Shown: positions 9,620 through 18,500 of the stretch, in pieces | Layout: each line of letters begins with the position of its first letter | Position numbering within the stretch: position 1 is the stretch's first letter | NCBI GenBank assembly: GCA_012837615.1 | Contig: DUQX01000102.1 | Location: forward strand, 1 to 54,519 | DNA: 54,519 nucleotides | Direction: 5' to 3' | Source of the DNA: Bacillota bacterium | GTDB lineage: Bacteria; Bacillota; Dethiobacteria; DTU022; UBA8154 | Made by a program: the position numbers and the translations under genes | The notes under the pieces: model-generated | Databases searched by the model: none | Told to the model about the DNA's origin: nothing | What the model saw: only the letters and a program-made list of their open reading frames with translations

Positions 9620-9863
9620 CGCATCAGCGCATCCGAGCCCGCCGGGAGGAAACCTACCCGGGGCGATTTCGGGACCGTATGGGGACATAGCGGGAAATTG
9701 GAGGGGCGGCTATAGGAGCGGCACGCGTATGGACAACCAGCATTTTACATTACGACAAATTAAAAGCGTTTTAACATGCCAGCTTGTGAAACAATATTGA
9801 CAATATGTGCTGGGAATATGTAAGTTGCAAACATCAGACTCAGACCCGGAGGAGGTAGTGCCT

Positions 9864-11006
9864 TTGTTAGAAGTCAAAATCAAAAAGACATTTCCCGGCT
9901 TTAAATTGACAGTTGCTTTTGCCATAAACCAAGAAATATTGTCTTTAGTCGGCCCTTCCGGTAGTGGAAAAAGCCTGACCTTACAATGTATTTCCGGTTT
10001 AATGAACCCAGACGAGGGTTATCTTCAAGTGAACGGCAAAGTGCTGCTCGACACGGCAGCCGGCATAAACGTACCACCGCAAAAGCGAAAAGTGGGCTAC
10101 GTATTCCAAAACTATGCGCTTTTTCCCCACCTGACTGTCTTTGAAAATATCGCCTTTGGTCTTGCTGCCTGGGAGCGACGGAAGGTTGTGGCCAGGGTTG
10201 CTTATCTGCTGGAAAAAATGCGTTTAAGCGACTATAAAGATCGCTATCCTCACCAGCTTTCGGGGGGGCAGCAGCAGAGGGTAGCCCTGGCCCGGGCCTT
10301 GGCGCCGGAACCGGAAATTTTACTGCTGGACGAACCTTTTTCTGCCCTCGATACCCAGGTGAGGGGGGAGTTGGAGAGAGAAATTTTAGCTCTACACCAA
10401 TTTTATCGGGGCCATATTATTTTTGTTTCCCATAATTTAGATGAAGCCTACCGTTTGGGTTCTCAGATTGCAGTATACGAAGCAGGGCAGATCTTACAGT
10501 TAGGGTACAAAAAAAAGCTGATTAATGCTCCGGCCAACCAAACCGTTGCCAAATTAACAGGTACCAGGAACTTGGTCGAGGGAATAATTCGTAATATAAA
10601 TGGCGCAAAAGCAGAAGTAATGGTGCCGGCCTGGCAGGAGAAGCTGCAGGTCAACATGCTTCACCCTGAAAAATATTATCCAAACCAAAAAGTCATTATC
10701 GGGATCCGGCCAGAATATATCCGGATTAGCAATTGTTTTCCAGAAAGTGTTTCCCGACCAAATGGCCCGGGCAACCGCTCCATACAGGCGATCCATGAAT
10801 CGCCTGCACAACTATTGGCCGCACAGGTGGTGGAAGCGGTCGATGGGGTGACTTCTTATACTTACCGCTTGCGGTTAAAAAACGGTTCCGCCCAAGAATT
10901 TCACTTGGAAGCGGATGTTTCCAAGCTGACAGCCCCTTGGATACCTGCCGGAAAAACCTGTTACCTGCATTTGCCTTCCGAAAGGGTATTCCTCATCACT
11001 CCGTAA
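9864..11006 (+). CDS. modC: Molybdate ABC transporter ATP-binding protein
   Basis: Walker A GPSGSGKS, LSGGQQQR signature, C-terminal TOBE-like region; TTG 9864 after GGAGGAGGT. Confidence 0.9.
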   Translation: MLEVKIKKTFPGFKLTVAFAINQEILSLVGPSGSGKSLTLQCISGLMNPDEGYLQVNGKVLLDTAAGINVPPQKRKVGYVFQNYALFPHLTVFENIAFGLAAWERRKVVARVAYLLEKMRLSDYKDRYPHQLSGGQQQRVALARALAPEPEILLLDEPFSALDTQVRGELEREILALHQFYRGHIIFVSHNLDEAYRLGSQIAVYEAGQILQLGYKKKLINAPANQTVAKLTGTRNLVEGIIRNINGAKAEVMVPAWQEKLQVNMLHPEKYYPNQKVIIGIRPEYIRISNCFPESVSRPNGPGNRSIQAIHESPAQLLAAQVVEAVDGVTSYTYRLRLKNGSAQEFHLEADVSKLTAPWIPAGKTCYLHLPSERVFLITP

Positions 11007-11183
11007 GTAACACAATTAGTTTATTTTGCTTGCAATTATTAATTGTTTATGTTAAAGTGACTTGGAATTAAAAAGACGAGAACAACTTAAACGGACTTAA
11101 GGCCTCTTAACATAGTAAGGACGAAGTATGTTTGTGTTATTCCGCTTTTTGATTCAAAAAAAAACAAGGGGGCCTGCCAATAC

Positions 11184-11381
11184 ATGGAAGGTAAGGTAAA
11201 ATGGTTTAATTCAGAGAAAGGTTTTGGATTTATTGAAAGAAGCGAAGGTGGAGATGTATTCGTCCACTTTTCAGCAATCCAGACCGAAGGGTTTAAAACA
11301 TTGGAAGAAGGGCAGAGCGTAAAATTTGATGTTGTTGAAGGCACTCGCGGCCCACAAGCGGCTAACGTTGTTCCTCTATAA
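11184..11381 (+). CDS. Cold-shock protein (CspA family)
   Basis: [18 protein letters not shown]...[12 protein letters not shown] motifs, 65 aa. Confidence 0.97.
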   Translation: MEGKVKWFNSEKGFGFIERSEGGDVFVHFSAIQTEGFKTLEEGQSVKFDVVEGTRGPQAANVVPL

Positions 11382-11414
11382 GATTTTCAAGACGTGATAC
11401 TGCCGTAAAAAAGA

Positions 11415-11514
11415 CATGCAACAGGGGACGGGTTTGAAGTTTCTCCTGTTGCATTGTTTTTTCTTGTTGGGAATATGGTATAAGGCGCAACAAGGCGGTT
11501 CTCCCTGTTGCACT
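11415..11514 (+). repeat. Two tandem REP/terminator-like hairpins after csp
   Basis: GCAACAGGggacgg...CTCCTGTTGC and GCAACAaggcggttctccCTGTTGC, each followed by a T-rich tract. Confidence 0.6.
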
Positions 11515-11587
11515 ATTTTTTATTACTGGAATGTGCTAGCTGCAACAAAAGAACTGCCACCTGCCGCAGCCCTTCCGCAAAAAAATA

Positions 11588-11617
11588 TTGACGTATGCTC
11601 ATTAATTGGTTTATAAT
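11588..11617 (+). promoter_or_regulatory. sigmaA-type promoter for the yqeB-like gene
   Basis: TTGACG-N18-TATAAT. Confidence 0.6.
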
Positions 11618-11658
11618 CAGAACAAGTGTCAATACTTTGTGAATTGTGTTGAGCATGG

Positions 11659-12492
11659 TTGTTTGGGGAGCTGATAAGGGTGAAAAAATTACCATCAAAA
11701 GTATTGATCAGAGGTGCCGGAGACCTGGCCAGTGGGACGGCTCACCGCCTATGGCAGGCTGGATTTGATATCGTTATGCTGGAGTTGCCGCAACCGCTTG
11801 TTGTAAGGCGCAGCGTTTCTTTTGCCTCTGCCGTTTATGAGGGTTCTGCGTCTATTGAAGGGGTTGAAGCAAGATGCTGCCGGGGGATTGAAGAAGCCGA
11901 TCGAATAGGGGATTTGCTGAGAAAACGAATTATACCTGTATTTATCGATCCGGATGGTAAGTTGATACATATTTATCAACCTGATGTTCTGGTTGATGCC
12001 ATCCTGGCCAAAAGAAATACGGGCACTTCTATTGGCGATGCCCCTGTTGTTATAGGGCTGGGCCCCGGTTTTACCGCCGGGGAGGATGTCCACGCCGTTA
12101 TAGAAACCAAGCGGGGCCATGATTTGGGCAGGGTAATCTATGACGGATCTGCCGCTCCAAACACCGGTGTGCCCGGCGATATTGCAGGCTATGCATTGGA
12201 AAGGGTGCTGCGGGCACCTGCCGGGGGGATATTCAACACCTCGAAAAAAATAGGCGATCTTGTTGAGAAGGGCGAAACGGTTGCTGCTGTAAACGATGTT
12301 CCTGTTAAGGCGGCTATAAGCGGCGTTATTCGCGGTTTGCTTTATCCGGGCCTGGAGGTAAAGCCGGGGTATAAAATTGGAGATATCGATCCCCGCGGGG
12401 AGGAAATAGATGTTTATACCATTTCTGATAAAGCTAGAGCTATAGGGGGAGGCGTACTGGAAGCAATTTTATATTTGTCGCAAAACAAATAG
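11659..12492 (+). CDS. yqeB: YqeB/EF2563-type selenium-dependent molybdenum hydroxylase system protein
   Basis: VLIRGAGDLASGTAHRLWQAGF, GLGPGFTAGEDVHAVIET, biotinyl-lipoyl-like C-terminus. Confidence 0.85.
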   Translation: MFGELIRVKKLPSKVLIRGAGDLASGTAHRLWQAGFDIVMLELPQPLVVRRSVSFASAVYEGSASIEGVEARCCRGIEEADRIGDLLRKRIIPVFIDPDGKLIHIYQPDVLVDAILAKRNTGTSIGDAPVVIGLGPGFTAGEDVHAVIETKRGHDLGRVIYDGSAAPNTGVPGDIAGYALERVLRAPAGGIFNTSKKIGDLVEKGETVAAVNDVPVKAAISGVIRGLLYPGLEVKPGYKIGDIDPRGEEIDVYTISDKARAIGGGVLEAILYLSQNK

Positions 12493-12500
12493 TGTCCTAA

Positions 12501-12600
12501 TATTATATAGTAATGAATGCGTCTACATAGCAATGTGACATTCGGGGTATAGCTCGGGCGGAAAACAAAATCTTTATAACGGCTATATTACTATATAATA
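12501..12600 (+). repeat. 100-bp element bounded by a perfect 14-bp inverted repeat
   Basis: TATTATATAGTAAT (12501-12514) / ATTACTATATAATA (12587-12600). Confidence 0.7.
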
Positions 12601-12691
12601 TAATACATTATAGTCATTGAATGTATTCGGTATTTTTTATATATTTTATGTTGAAGCTTGATGGCAATAACATTTTTAGGGGTGCTGCAAA

Positions 12692-13495
12692 TTGATGGAA
12701 AAAGAAATCTTTGAACGCCTTAGCCAGATGGCAGAGAACGCGGAGCCTGCCGCGCTTGTTACGATTATCGAATCAACGGGGTCGGTTCCGGGCAAAACCG
12801 GCTTTAAAATGCTGGTGGATCTCGAGGGGAATACCCTGGGTACCGTTGGCGGCGGTCCAATTGAGGCGACAGCGATCAGGGAAGCCGTAGAGGCCATTAA
12901 AAAAAATGCCTCCCAAATAAGGAAGTACAGGCTGGATAATAAAGAAGCCGGTGGAGTGGGTATGATCTGCGGCGGGGAGGTCACTGTCTTCATTGATGTA
13001 ATTGTCCCTCCGGAATCGCTTTTAATTATCGGCGCCGGGCATATTGCCCAGCCCCTTGCAGCCATGGCGAAAATTGTTGGTTTTCATGTAACCGTAATGG
13101 ATGACAGGGAGGAATTTTGCAACAGCGAGAGATTCCCGACGGCGGACAAGTGCCTGGTTGGGGAGATACCGGAGCTGCTACAGGAATGGAAGATAACCGG
13201 GAATACATACATTACCATCATAACGCGCGGGCACGAGTACGATGAAATAGCCCTGGAAAAAACCCTCCTTTCTGGAGCCTTCTACCTGGGGATGATCGGC
13301 AGCCAGACCAAAGTTAAAAGAATTTATAGCAATCTAATTGAAAAAGGCTTTTCCGAAAAAGATCTGGAGAAAGTTCATGCCCCTATTGGCCTGGATATCA
13401 AAGCTATTACCGCAGAAGAGATCGCTGTCAGTATCCTGGCACAGTTAATATTTGTAAAAAACAGGGCAAAAGGTTTTAAGGGTTTTACAGGGTAA
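12692..13495 (+). CDS. XdhC/CoxI-family molybdenum hydroxylase maturation protein
   Basis: LVTIIESTGSVPGKTGFKMLV, GAGHIAQPLAAMA, RGHEYDEIALEKTL, IGLDIKAITAEEIAVSILAQL. Confidence 0.9.
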   Translation: MMEKEIFERLSQMAENAEPAALVTIIESTGSVPGKTGFKMLVDLEGNTLGTVGGGPIEATAIREAVEAIKKNASQIRKYRLDNKEAGGVGMICGGEVTVFIDVIVPPESLLIIGAGHIAQPLAAMAKIVGFHVTVMDDREEFCNSERFPTADKCLVGEIPELLQEWKITGNTYITIITRGHEYDEIALEKTLLSGAFYLGMIGSQTKVKRIYSNLIEKGFSEKDLEKVHAPIGLDIKAITAEEIAVSILAQLIFVKNRAKGFKGFTG

Positions 13496-13522
13496 CAAAA
13501 TAACAAGCGGGCACCTGTGATC

Positions 13523-13551
13523 TTGACAATTTTTAAAAAATAGTATACTAT
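13523..13551 (+). promoter_or_regulatory. sigmaA-type promoter in the 500-bp gap before the NTPase gene
   Basis: TTGACA 13523-13528, TATACT/TACTAT at 13544-13551. Confidence 0.45.
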
Positions 13552-13606
13552 TTGAAGGGTGTTAAAAGTCGCCAGATGATTTTTAAATAAGTCAACTATA
13601 AAGATT

Positions 13607-13648
13607 CGCTTCACCTTTAAACGGATAAAATGGAGAAGCGGTGTTTTT
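13607..13648 (+). terminator. Candidate terminator/attenuator hairpin
   Basis: CGCTTC...GAAGCG followed by GTGTTTTT. Confidence 0.4.
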
Positions 13649-13851
13649 AGGTTTTCAGGATAGTAAAGCAAACTGCAAGTGCTTGAGTTATAATCTTGGG
13701 GGTATAATGGCCGGCCTATCCTACGTTATAATAAGCTTGCATCCATTAGCGTTGTGAGTTGTCATTGGGTTATTAGATTGCTTACATGTATGGGGCGCGG
13801 CGCATGGGTTTTCTTGGGTTTTCTATTAATAAGGGGGTACTCTTATATCGT

Positions 13852-13875
13852 CGTTATTCTTATACAAGTATAACG
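13852..13875 (+). promoter_or_regulatory. ModE-like operator 3, upstream of the NTPase-MTase-ECF operon
   Basis: CGTTATTC-ttatacaa-GTATAACG. Confidence 0.55.
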
Positions 13876-13879
13876 ATGT

Positions 13880-13903
13880 CGTTATACATATATAGGTATA
13901 ACG
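13880..13903 (+). promoter_or_regulatory. ModE-like operator 4, upstream of the NTPase-MTase-ECF operon
   Basis: CGTTATAC-atatatag-GTATAACG, perfect 8-bp arms. Confidence 0.6.
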
Positions 13904-14001
13904 GCGAAGAATGATGCATAAAGATAATATACAGCTCGATTGAGCTGTTCTTACGATTGGGCTGAACTATTGAAATTAAAGACCGGAGCGTTGATGCTGC
14001 A

Positions 14002-14670
14002 ATGAAGAAGAACTTGTTTATAGAAGGAAATATCCGTCTAGGTAAATCTACACTTATTCGAGAAATCCTGCTTCCCTTTTTTCCAAAAGTGGGAGGAATT
14101 TTTGTGCAGAGAATATTTATTGGGGAGCGCTATGTCGCGTTTAAATTAAATCCGGTAAGAGAAGCGGAGGATTACCGGCTGAATAAATACGTAAACAGTT
14201 TAAGCGGGATGGACAACCTTTTTCTTTATAGCGATGTCAGGGGTAAATGGCAGGCCAAAAAGGAAATTTTTGAAAGTGGCGGGGTTGCATACATAAAGGA
14301 AAGTATCGAAGATAATAAAAAATTAATACTGCTGGATGAGTTGGGTGGGGTGGAGCTTAATTGCCCCGCTTTTATGGAGACTGTTATGACGGCATTAAAC
14401 AGCAAGATACCCGTGCTCGGTGTTTTAAAATCTTCGCGAAATGTGGGGAAATTAAATGCAGCTCTGACATCCAACCGGGCGGGTAATTGTGCGAATAGCG
14501 TTCGCGCTGTTTCGGCAGAAAAAAAAGTAAGGGGGGATAGCGGGGCCTGTTTCCTACAGCGTATCAAATCCCATCCGGAATTTGAACTTTTACGCGTTAC
14601 CGAAAACAATATTCCGGAAATCAAAAGCAAAGTAAAAAAATTTGTGGAGAGGGCCTTATCGCGAGCGTGA
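14002..14670 (+). CDS. THEP1-like nucleoside-triphosphatase
   Basis: P-loop EGNIRLGKST, LILLDELGGVEL Walker B, size consistent with NTPase_1 family. Confidence 0.75.
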   Translation: MKKNLFIEGNIRLGKSTLIREILLPFFPKVGGIFVQRIFIGERYVAFKLNPVREAEDYRLNKYVNSLSGMDNLFLYSDVRGKWQAKKEIFESGGVAYIKESIEDNKKLILLDELGGVELNCPAFMETVMTALNSKIPVLGVLKSSRNVGKLNAALTSNRAGNCANSVRAVSAEKKVRGDSGACFLQRIKSHPEFELLRVTENNIPEIKSKVKKFVERALSRA

Positions 14671-15431
14671 TGAAAGAATGGACGGACGAACAAATATTAA
14701 ATTATTACCTGGGTATCGAGCATAGCGATTATCCGTGGGTGTTCTGGGAGGCCATGCGGCCGCATCTTGGCGGTTGTGCATCTTTGATTGATATCGGCAG
14801 CGGCCCCGGAGCATTTGCACTGGCGGCTGCCCGGGATGGTTTTCATGTTCAGGCGGTAGATATAAGCAAAAAAAACCTCGATGCCCTGCATGGGAAAATA
14901 AAAGAGCTGGGGTTGAAGAAGATAAAGCTTATTTATGGCGATTGGCTGGAGGCGGAGGTGGAAAAATGCGATGTGGCTGTCTGTGCATACAGTTTTGGCG
15001 GCACAATCGGCACTGCCCAGGGGATTAACAAAATTTTTGAGATTGCCGGAAAGGCCGCTTTCTTTATTTCTCCCTATGCAAGCGTTCAAACCGATTTTTT
15101 AACCGGGGAGCTTTATATAAAAATGGGAATTGAACCCCCTTCTTTCAGCGGGGACTACCGCGATCTTTTGCGGTTGATACAAAATCAAGGGAGGGAAGTT
15201 GAGTGTAAAATATTCGAATATGATTTTGGCATGCCCCTGGCAAGTAAGGATGGGCTCGACAACTGCGTCCTTTACCTGGGAGAAAAACTGGGGCTGCCCC
15301 CTACAGATCTTTTTAAGGAGCATCTTCAAAAAATTATCACCATGCGAAACGGCCTTTACTGGGTGCCCAACCCCAGGAAAAGCGCCATGATAATCTGGAA
15401 AGGGAGAAGTGAAACAAATGACAATGATTAA
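14667..15431 (+). CDS. Class I SAM-dependent methyltransferase
   Basis: LIDIGSGPGAFALAAARDGFHVQAVDIS motif I; start overlaps the previous stop. Confidence 0.85.
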   Translation: MMKEWTDEQILNYYLGIEHSDYPWVFWEAMRPHLGGCASLIDIGSGPGAFALAAARDGFHVQAVDISKKNLDALHGKIKELGLKKIKLIYGDWLEAEVEKCDVAVCAYSFGGTIGTAQGINKIFEIAGKAAFFISPYASVQTDFLTGELYIKMGIEPPSFSGDYRDLLRLIQNQGREVECKIFEYDFGMPLASKDGLDNCVLYLGEKLGLPPTDLFKEHLQKIITMRNGLYWVPNPRKSAMIIWKGRSETNDND

Positions 15432-15999
15432 CAGATTTTTTATAAGGTTTACTACCTTTGACTTCGTAATTATTGCACTTTTATCAGCTTGCGGGATTGC
15501 TACAAAACCTTTTGTTAGGTTTTTGGCCCAGATATTTACGGGAACCCTGGTCCCCATCGGGACGGTAGCCGGTATCTTTTATATGCTCTGGATTGTCCTG
15601 GCCTGCGCTATTGTAAAAAAAAGGGGAACGGCTATTTTAGTCGGCATAGTTCAATCAGTTTTGGTAGTGGTATTTGACATGCTCGGCAACCGCGGTTTGG
15701 CTAACCTTCTGGTTTACGTCGTCCCCGGAGTCACCCTGGAGCTGGCGATGCTGGCCTTCCCGCATTATGTTTCTACGCTTTTCAGTTCGTTTACCGCAGG
15801 TGCAGTGTGTAACGCTACCGGTTCGTTTATCGTTAGCGTGGTTTTTATGCGCCTGGCCTTTATTCCCATGCTGGTTTCATTGATAGTATCAGGCATATTT
15901 GGAGGAATTGGGGGAATTGTGGGCTATAAGCTATACGATGTGGTTAACAGTTTAAAGGGTGCGGCAAGGGAATACAGCGATCAAGAACCGCAGGGTTAA
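15409..15999 (+). CDS. ECF transporter S component, substrate unknown
   Basis: About 196 aa, multiple TM segments, between the MTase and ECF ATPases. Confidence 0.75.
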   Translation: MKQMTMINRFFIRFTTFDFVIIALLSACGIATKPFVRFLAQIFTGTLVPIGTVAGIFYMLWIVLACAIVKKRGTAILVGIVQSVLVVVFDMLGNRGLANLLVYVVPGVTLELAMLAFPHYVSTLFSSFTAGAVCNATGSFIVSVVFMRLAFIPMLVSLIVSGIFGGIGGIVGYKLYDVVNSLKGAAREYSDQEPQG

Positions 16000-16035
16000 T
16001 AATATAAAAATAATGGTGGTGTATAAGTAAAAAGT

Positions 16036-16776
16036 ATGGAAAGCATGGAGCACCTGAAGGTAGAGCATTTATGGTACACATATGAAGCAGGGCGCCAGCC
16101 GGTTTTAAAAGATATTACCTTTAAGCTTCTTCAAGGGGAAGCTCTGGGGGTTATTGGGCTGAACGGCAGCGGCAAGACCACTTTGAGTTACTGCCTCTGC
16201 GGTATTATTCCCCATTATCTGAAGGGAACGCTGGAAGGGCGGGTGCTGGTTAACGGGAAAGATACCAGAGAGACCCCTTTGTACCAATTGACCACAGAAA
16301 TAGGAATTGTGCTGCAGGATCCGGGGATCCAGCTGCTGATGCCTACGGTGGAGGATGATATTGCCTTTGCCCTGGAGAACCACAACCTTCCACGTGAAGA
16401 AATCAGGGAGCGCATTTACAGGACCATGGAAATGGTGGGTATTACCAAGCTTAAAGATGAAAATCCCAATAACTTATCGGGAGGCGAGAAACAGCTGGTC
16501 GCCCTGGCCACTGTACTGGCTTTAAATCCATCCATTATTATTTTTGATGAATCGCTTTCAATGCTTGATGAGCTGGCGGCGCAAAGGATTATAGCAGTCA
16601 TGCAGAGGTTAAAAGATAAAGGAACCACCCAGGTTATTATCGACCATACTATGAAAGGCTTCGAAGTGTACGACAAAATATTTATTCTGGAAGAAGGTCG
16701 GATTATCTACCGGGGTTCAAAAGATTTTGCCCTGCAGAATAAAGAGTTGTTGAGAGAACACAGGTTTTTATTCTAG
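16036..16776 (+). CDS. ECF transporter ATP-binding protein (first)
   Basis: Walker A GLNGSGKT, LSGGEKQ signature, ECF-type QDPGIQLLMPTVEDDIAF. Confidence 0.93.
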   Translation: MESMEHLKVEHLWYTYEAGRQPVLKDITFKLLQGEALGVIGLNGSGKTTLSYCLCGIIPHYLKGTLEGRVLVNGKDTRETPLYQLTTEIGIVLQDPGIQLLMPTVEDDIAFALENHNLPREEIRERIYRTMEMVGITKLKDENPNNLSGGEKQLVALATVLALNPSIIIFDESLSMLDELAAQRIIAVMQRLKDKGTTQVIIDHTMKGFEVYDKIFILEEGRIIYRGSKDFALQNKELLREHRFLF

Positions 16777-16905
16777 CACCAATTATTGCTAAAGTAGCTG
16801 CAAAGCTTGTCGTATATTTTCGTTAATTAGACAAAAAAATTCAAACCGGAGCAATGGGAAGAAAATTTTGGTAGACGCCCGGTTTCGGGGGTTTCCATCC
16901 AAATT

Positions 16906-17616
16906 ATGCAAAGTAATTGTAAAGCCGGGGGTGTTGTGGTGACTTTCATTTCACTGCAGGAAGTGAGTTATACTTACAACGGGCGGAAAGAGGCCGCAGT
17001 AAAAAATGTTTCCCTTAGTATTGCAGAGAGGGAAAAGATATCTCTTACCGGTTTAAACGGGAGCGGCAAATCTACGCTGGCCAAGCTGATCCTCGGCCTT
17101 CTCAAGCCTCAGACGGGAAAGATCGTTCTTGACGGCCTCCCGCTGGGAAAATATTCCCTTGCAAAGATTGGGGAAAAAGTGGGTTATGTTGTTCAAAATC
17201 CCAGCCAGATGCTTTTTAACACGAGCGTCTTTAACGAAATCGCCTTTGGTCTGAAATGGAAGGGCAAGGGAAAAGATGAGATCTTCCACTTTTGCAAAAA
17301 ATACCTGGAATTTTTTGAACTCTGGCACCTGCGGGACGAGCTTCCGTTTAATCTGAGCGAGGGCCAGAAACAGCTGGTCGTGATCTGCGCCGTATTGGCC
17401 CTGCAGCCCCGTTTTCTGATCCTGGATGAACCGACGAAGAGCATTGATACTTTTCGGAAAAAAAGGTTAATAGATATTTTACAGGAAATCTGGCACCTCG
17501 GTACGGGAGTTATGGTTATCAGCCACGATATGGAATTTTTGACAGCTTTTGACGGCAGAAGGATACACATGGAAAAAGGTGAGGTTGTAGAAGATGCAGG
17601 TAGATATCAGAACTAA
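16906..17616 (+). CDS. ECF transporter ATP-binding protein (second); true start probably slightly downstream
   Basis: Walker A GLNGSGKS, QNPSQMLFNTSVFNEIAFGL, LSEGQKQ variant signature. Confidence 0.92.
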   Translation: MQSNCKAGGVVVTFISLQEVSYTYNGRKEAAVKNVSLSIAEREKISLTGLNGSGKSTLAKLILGLLKPQTGKIVLDGLPLGKYSLAKIGEKVGYVVQNPSQMLFNTSVFNEIAFGLKWKGKGKDEIFHFCKKYLEFFELWHLRDELPFNLSEGQKQLVVICAVLALQPRFLILDEPTKSIDTFRKKRLIDILQEIWHLGTGVMVISHDMEFLTAFDGRRIHMEKGEVVEDAGRYQN

Positions 17617-18319
17617 GCTCCTGATAGTGGCAATCTTTTCCGCTTTAGCCCTGGTATACCAGAATCCCTTGATCCTGGGTATTATCCTACTTTTAAACCT
17701 GTTGACCGTTATACTCTTCAGGGTGCCGCTGCAAATTTTTCGCGAGTTTAAAGGTTTTATCTATATGTATGCCGTATTAATGGTTATCCAGAGCTTTTTT
17801 GTGAGGGACGGGGAACCGCTGCTGCAGCTGGGTAATATTTATCTTTTAACAACTGATGGGGTTCTTTACGGGATATCCATTATGCTGCGCTTTTTTATTC
17901 TGGCCTGTTCGGGGATAATATTATTAAACTGTAACACATCGGAGCTAATCCTGGCGTTGGTCAAGCTGCGTATTCCTTACGAGATTGTCTTTATGATTCA
18001 GGTGGGGATCAGGTTTATCCCGGTATTCATGGGCGAGCTGCAAAATATCTTTCACGGTATACAGTTGCGGGGGGTAGACCTGCGCCGGGTGTATAAAAGA
18101 AAAGTGCTCAAAGTATATGTCAGCATTTTTTCTCCGGTTATCTACAGCGTCTTGCAGAAAGCTGAAAAGCTGTCGATACTGTTGGAACTTCGCGGCTTTC
18201 GCAAATCACCCGCCAGGACCTATTACAGGGATATCTCCCTGAGCAGAATCGATTATGTTGTAATGACCCTTTCTTTAATTGTTACTGTAGCCCTGATCTA
18301 TGCGGTAAGAAACCTGTAG
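17594..18319 (+). CDS. ECF transporter T component
   Basis: EcfT/CbiQ-type membrane protein, LRG motifs (QLRGVDLRR, ELRGFRKS). Confidence 0.9.
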   Translation: MQVDIRTKLLIVAIFSALALVYQNPLILGIILLLNLLTVILFRVPLQIFREFKGFIYMYAVLMVIQSFFVRDGEPLLQLGNIYLLTTDGVLYGISIMLRFFILACSGIILLNCNTSELILALVKLRIPYEIVFMIQVGIRFIPVFMGELQNIFHGIQLRGVDLRRVYKRKVLKVYVSIFSPVIYSVLQKAEKLSILLELRGFRKSPARTYYRDISLSRIDYVVMTLSLIVTVALIYAVRNL

Positions 18320-18320
18320 G

Positions 18321-18447
18321 CAACTTTAGGGACGGTTCTTTTTCTTGCGCTCTGGTAGGGACGGTCTCCTTCTAAGGCAACTCAGGGCAACTCAGGCAAC
18401 CCAGGGGACGGGCAACTCGGGGGACCGGTTCTTTCTCTTGCGCTTTT
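18321..18447 (+). repeat. Cluster of REP-like repeats
   Basis: GGGACGGTTCTTTTTCTTGCG, GGGACGGTCTCC, GGGACGG...GGTTCTTTCTCTTGCG. Confidence 0.6.
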
Positions 18448-18500
18448 CAATTTGATAAAGCAATGACTGGCAATGTATTTTATAATGGGGGGTATTTTTT

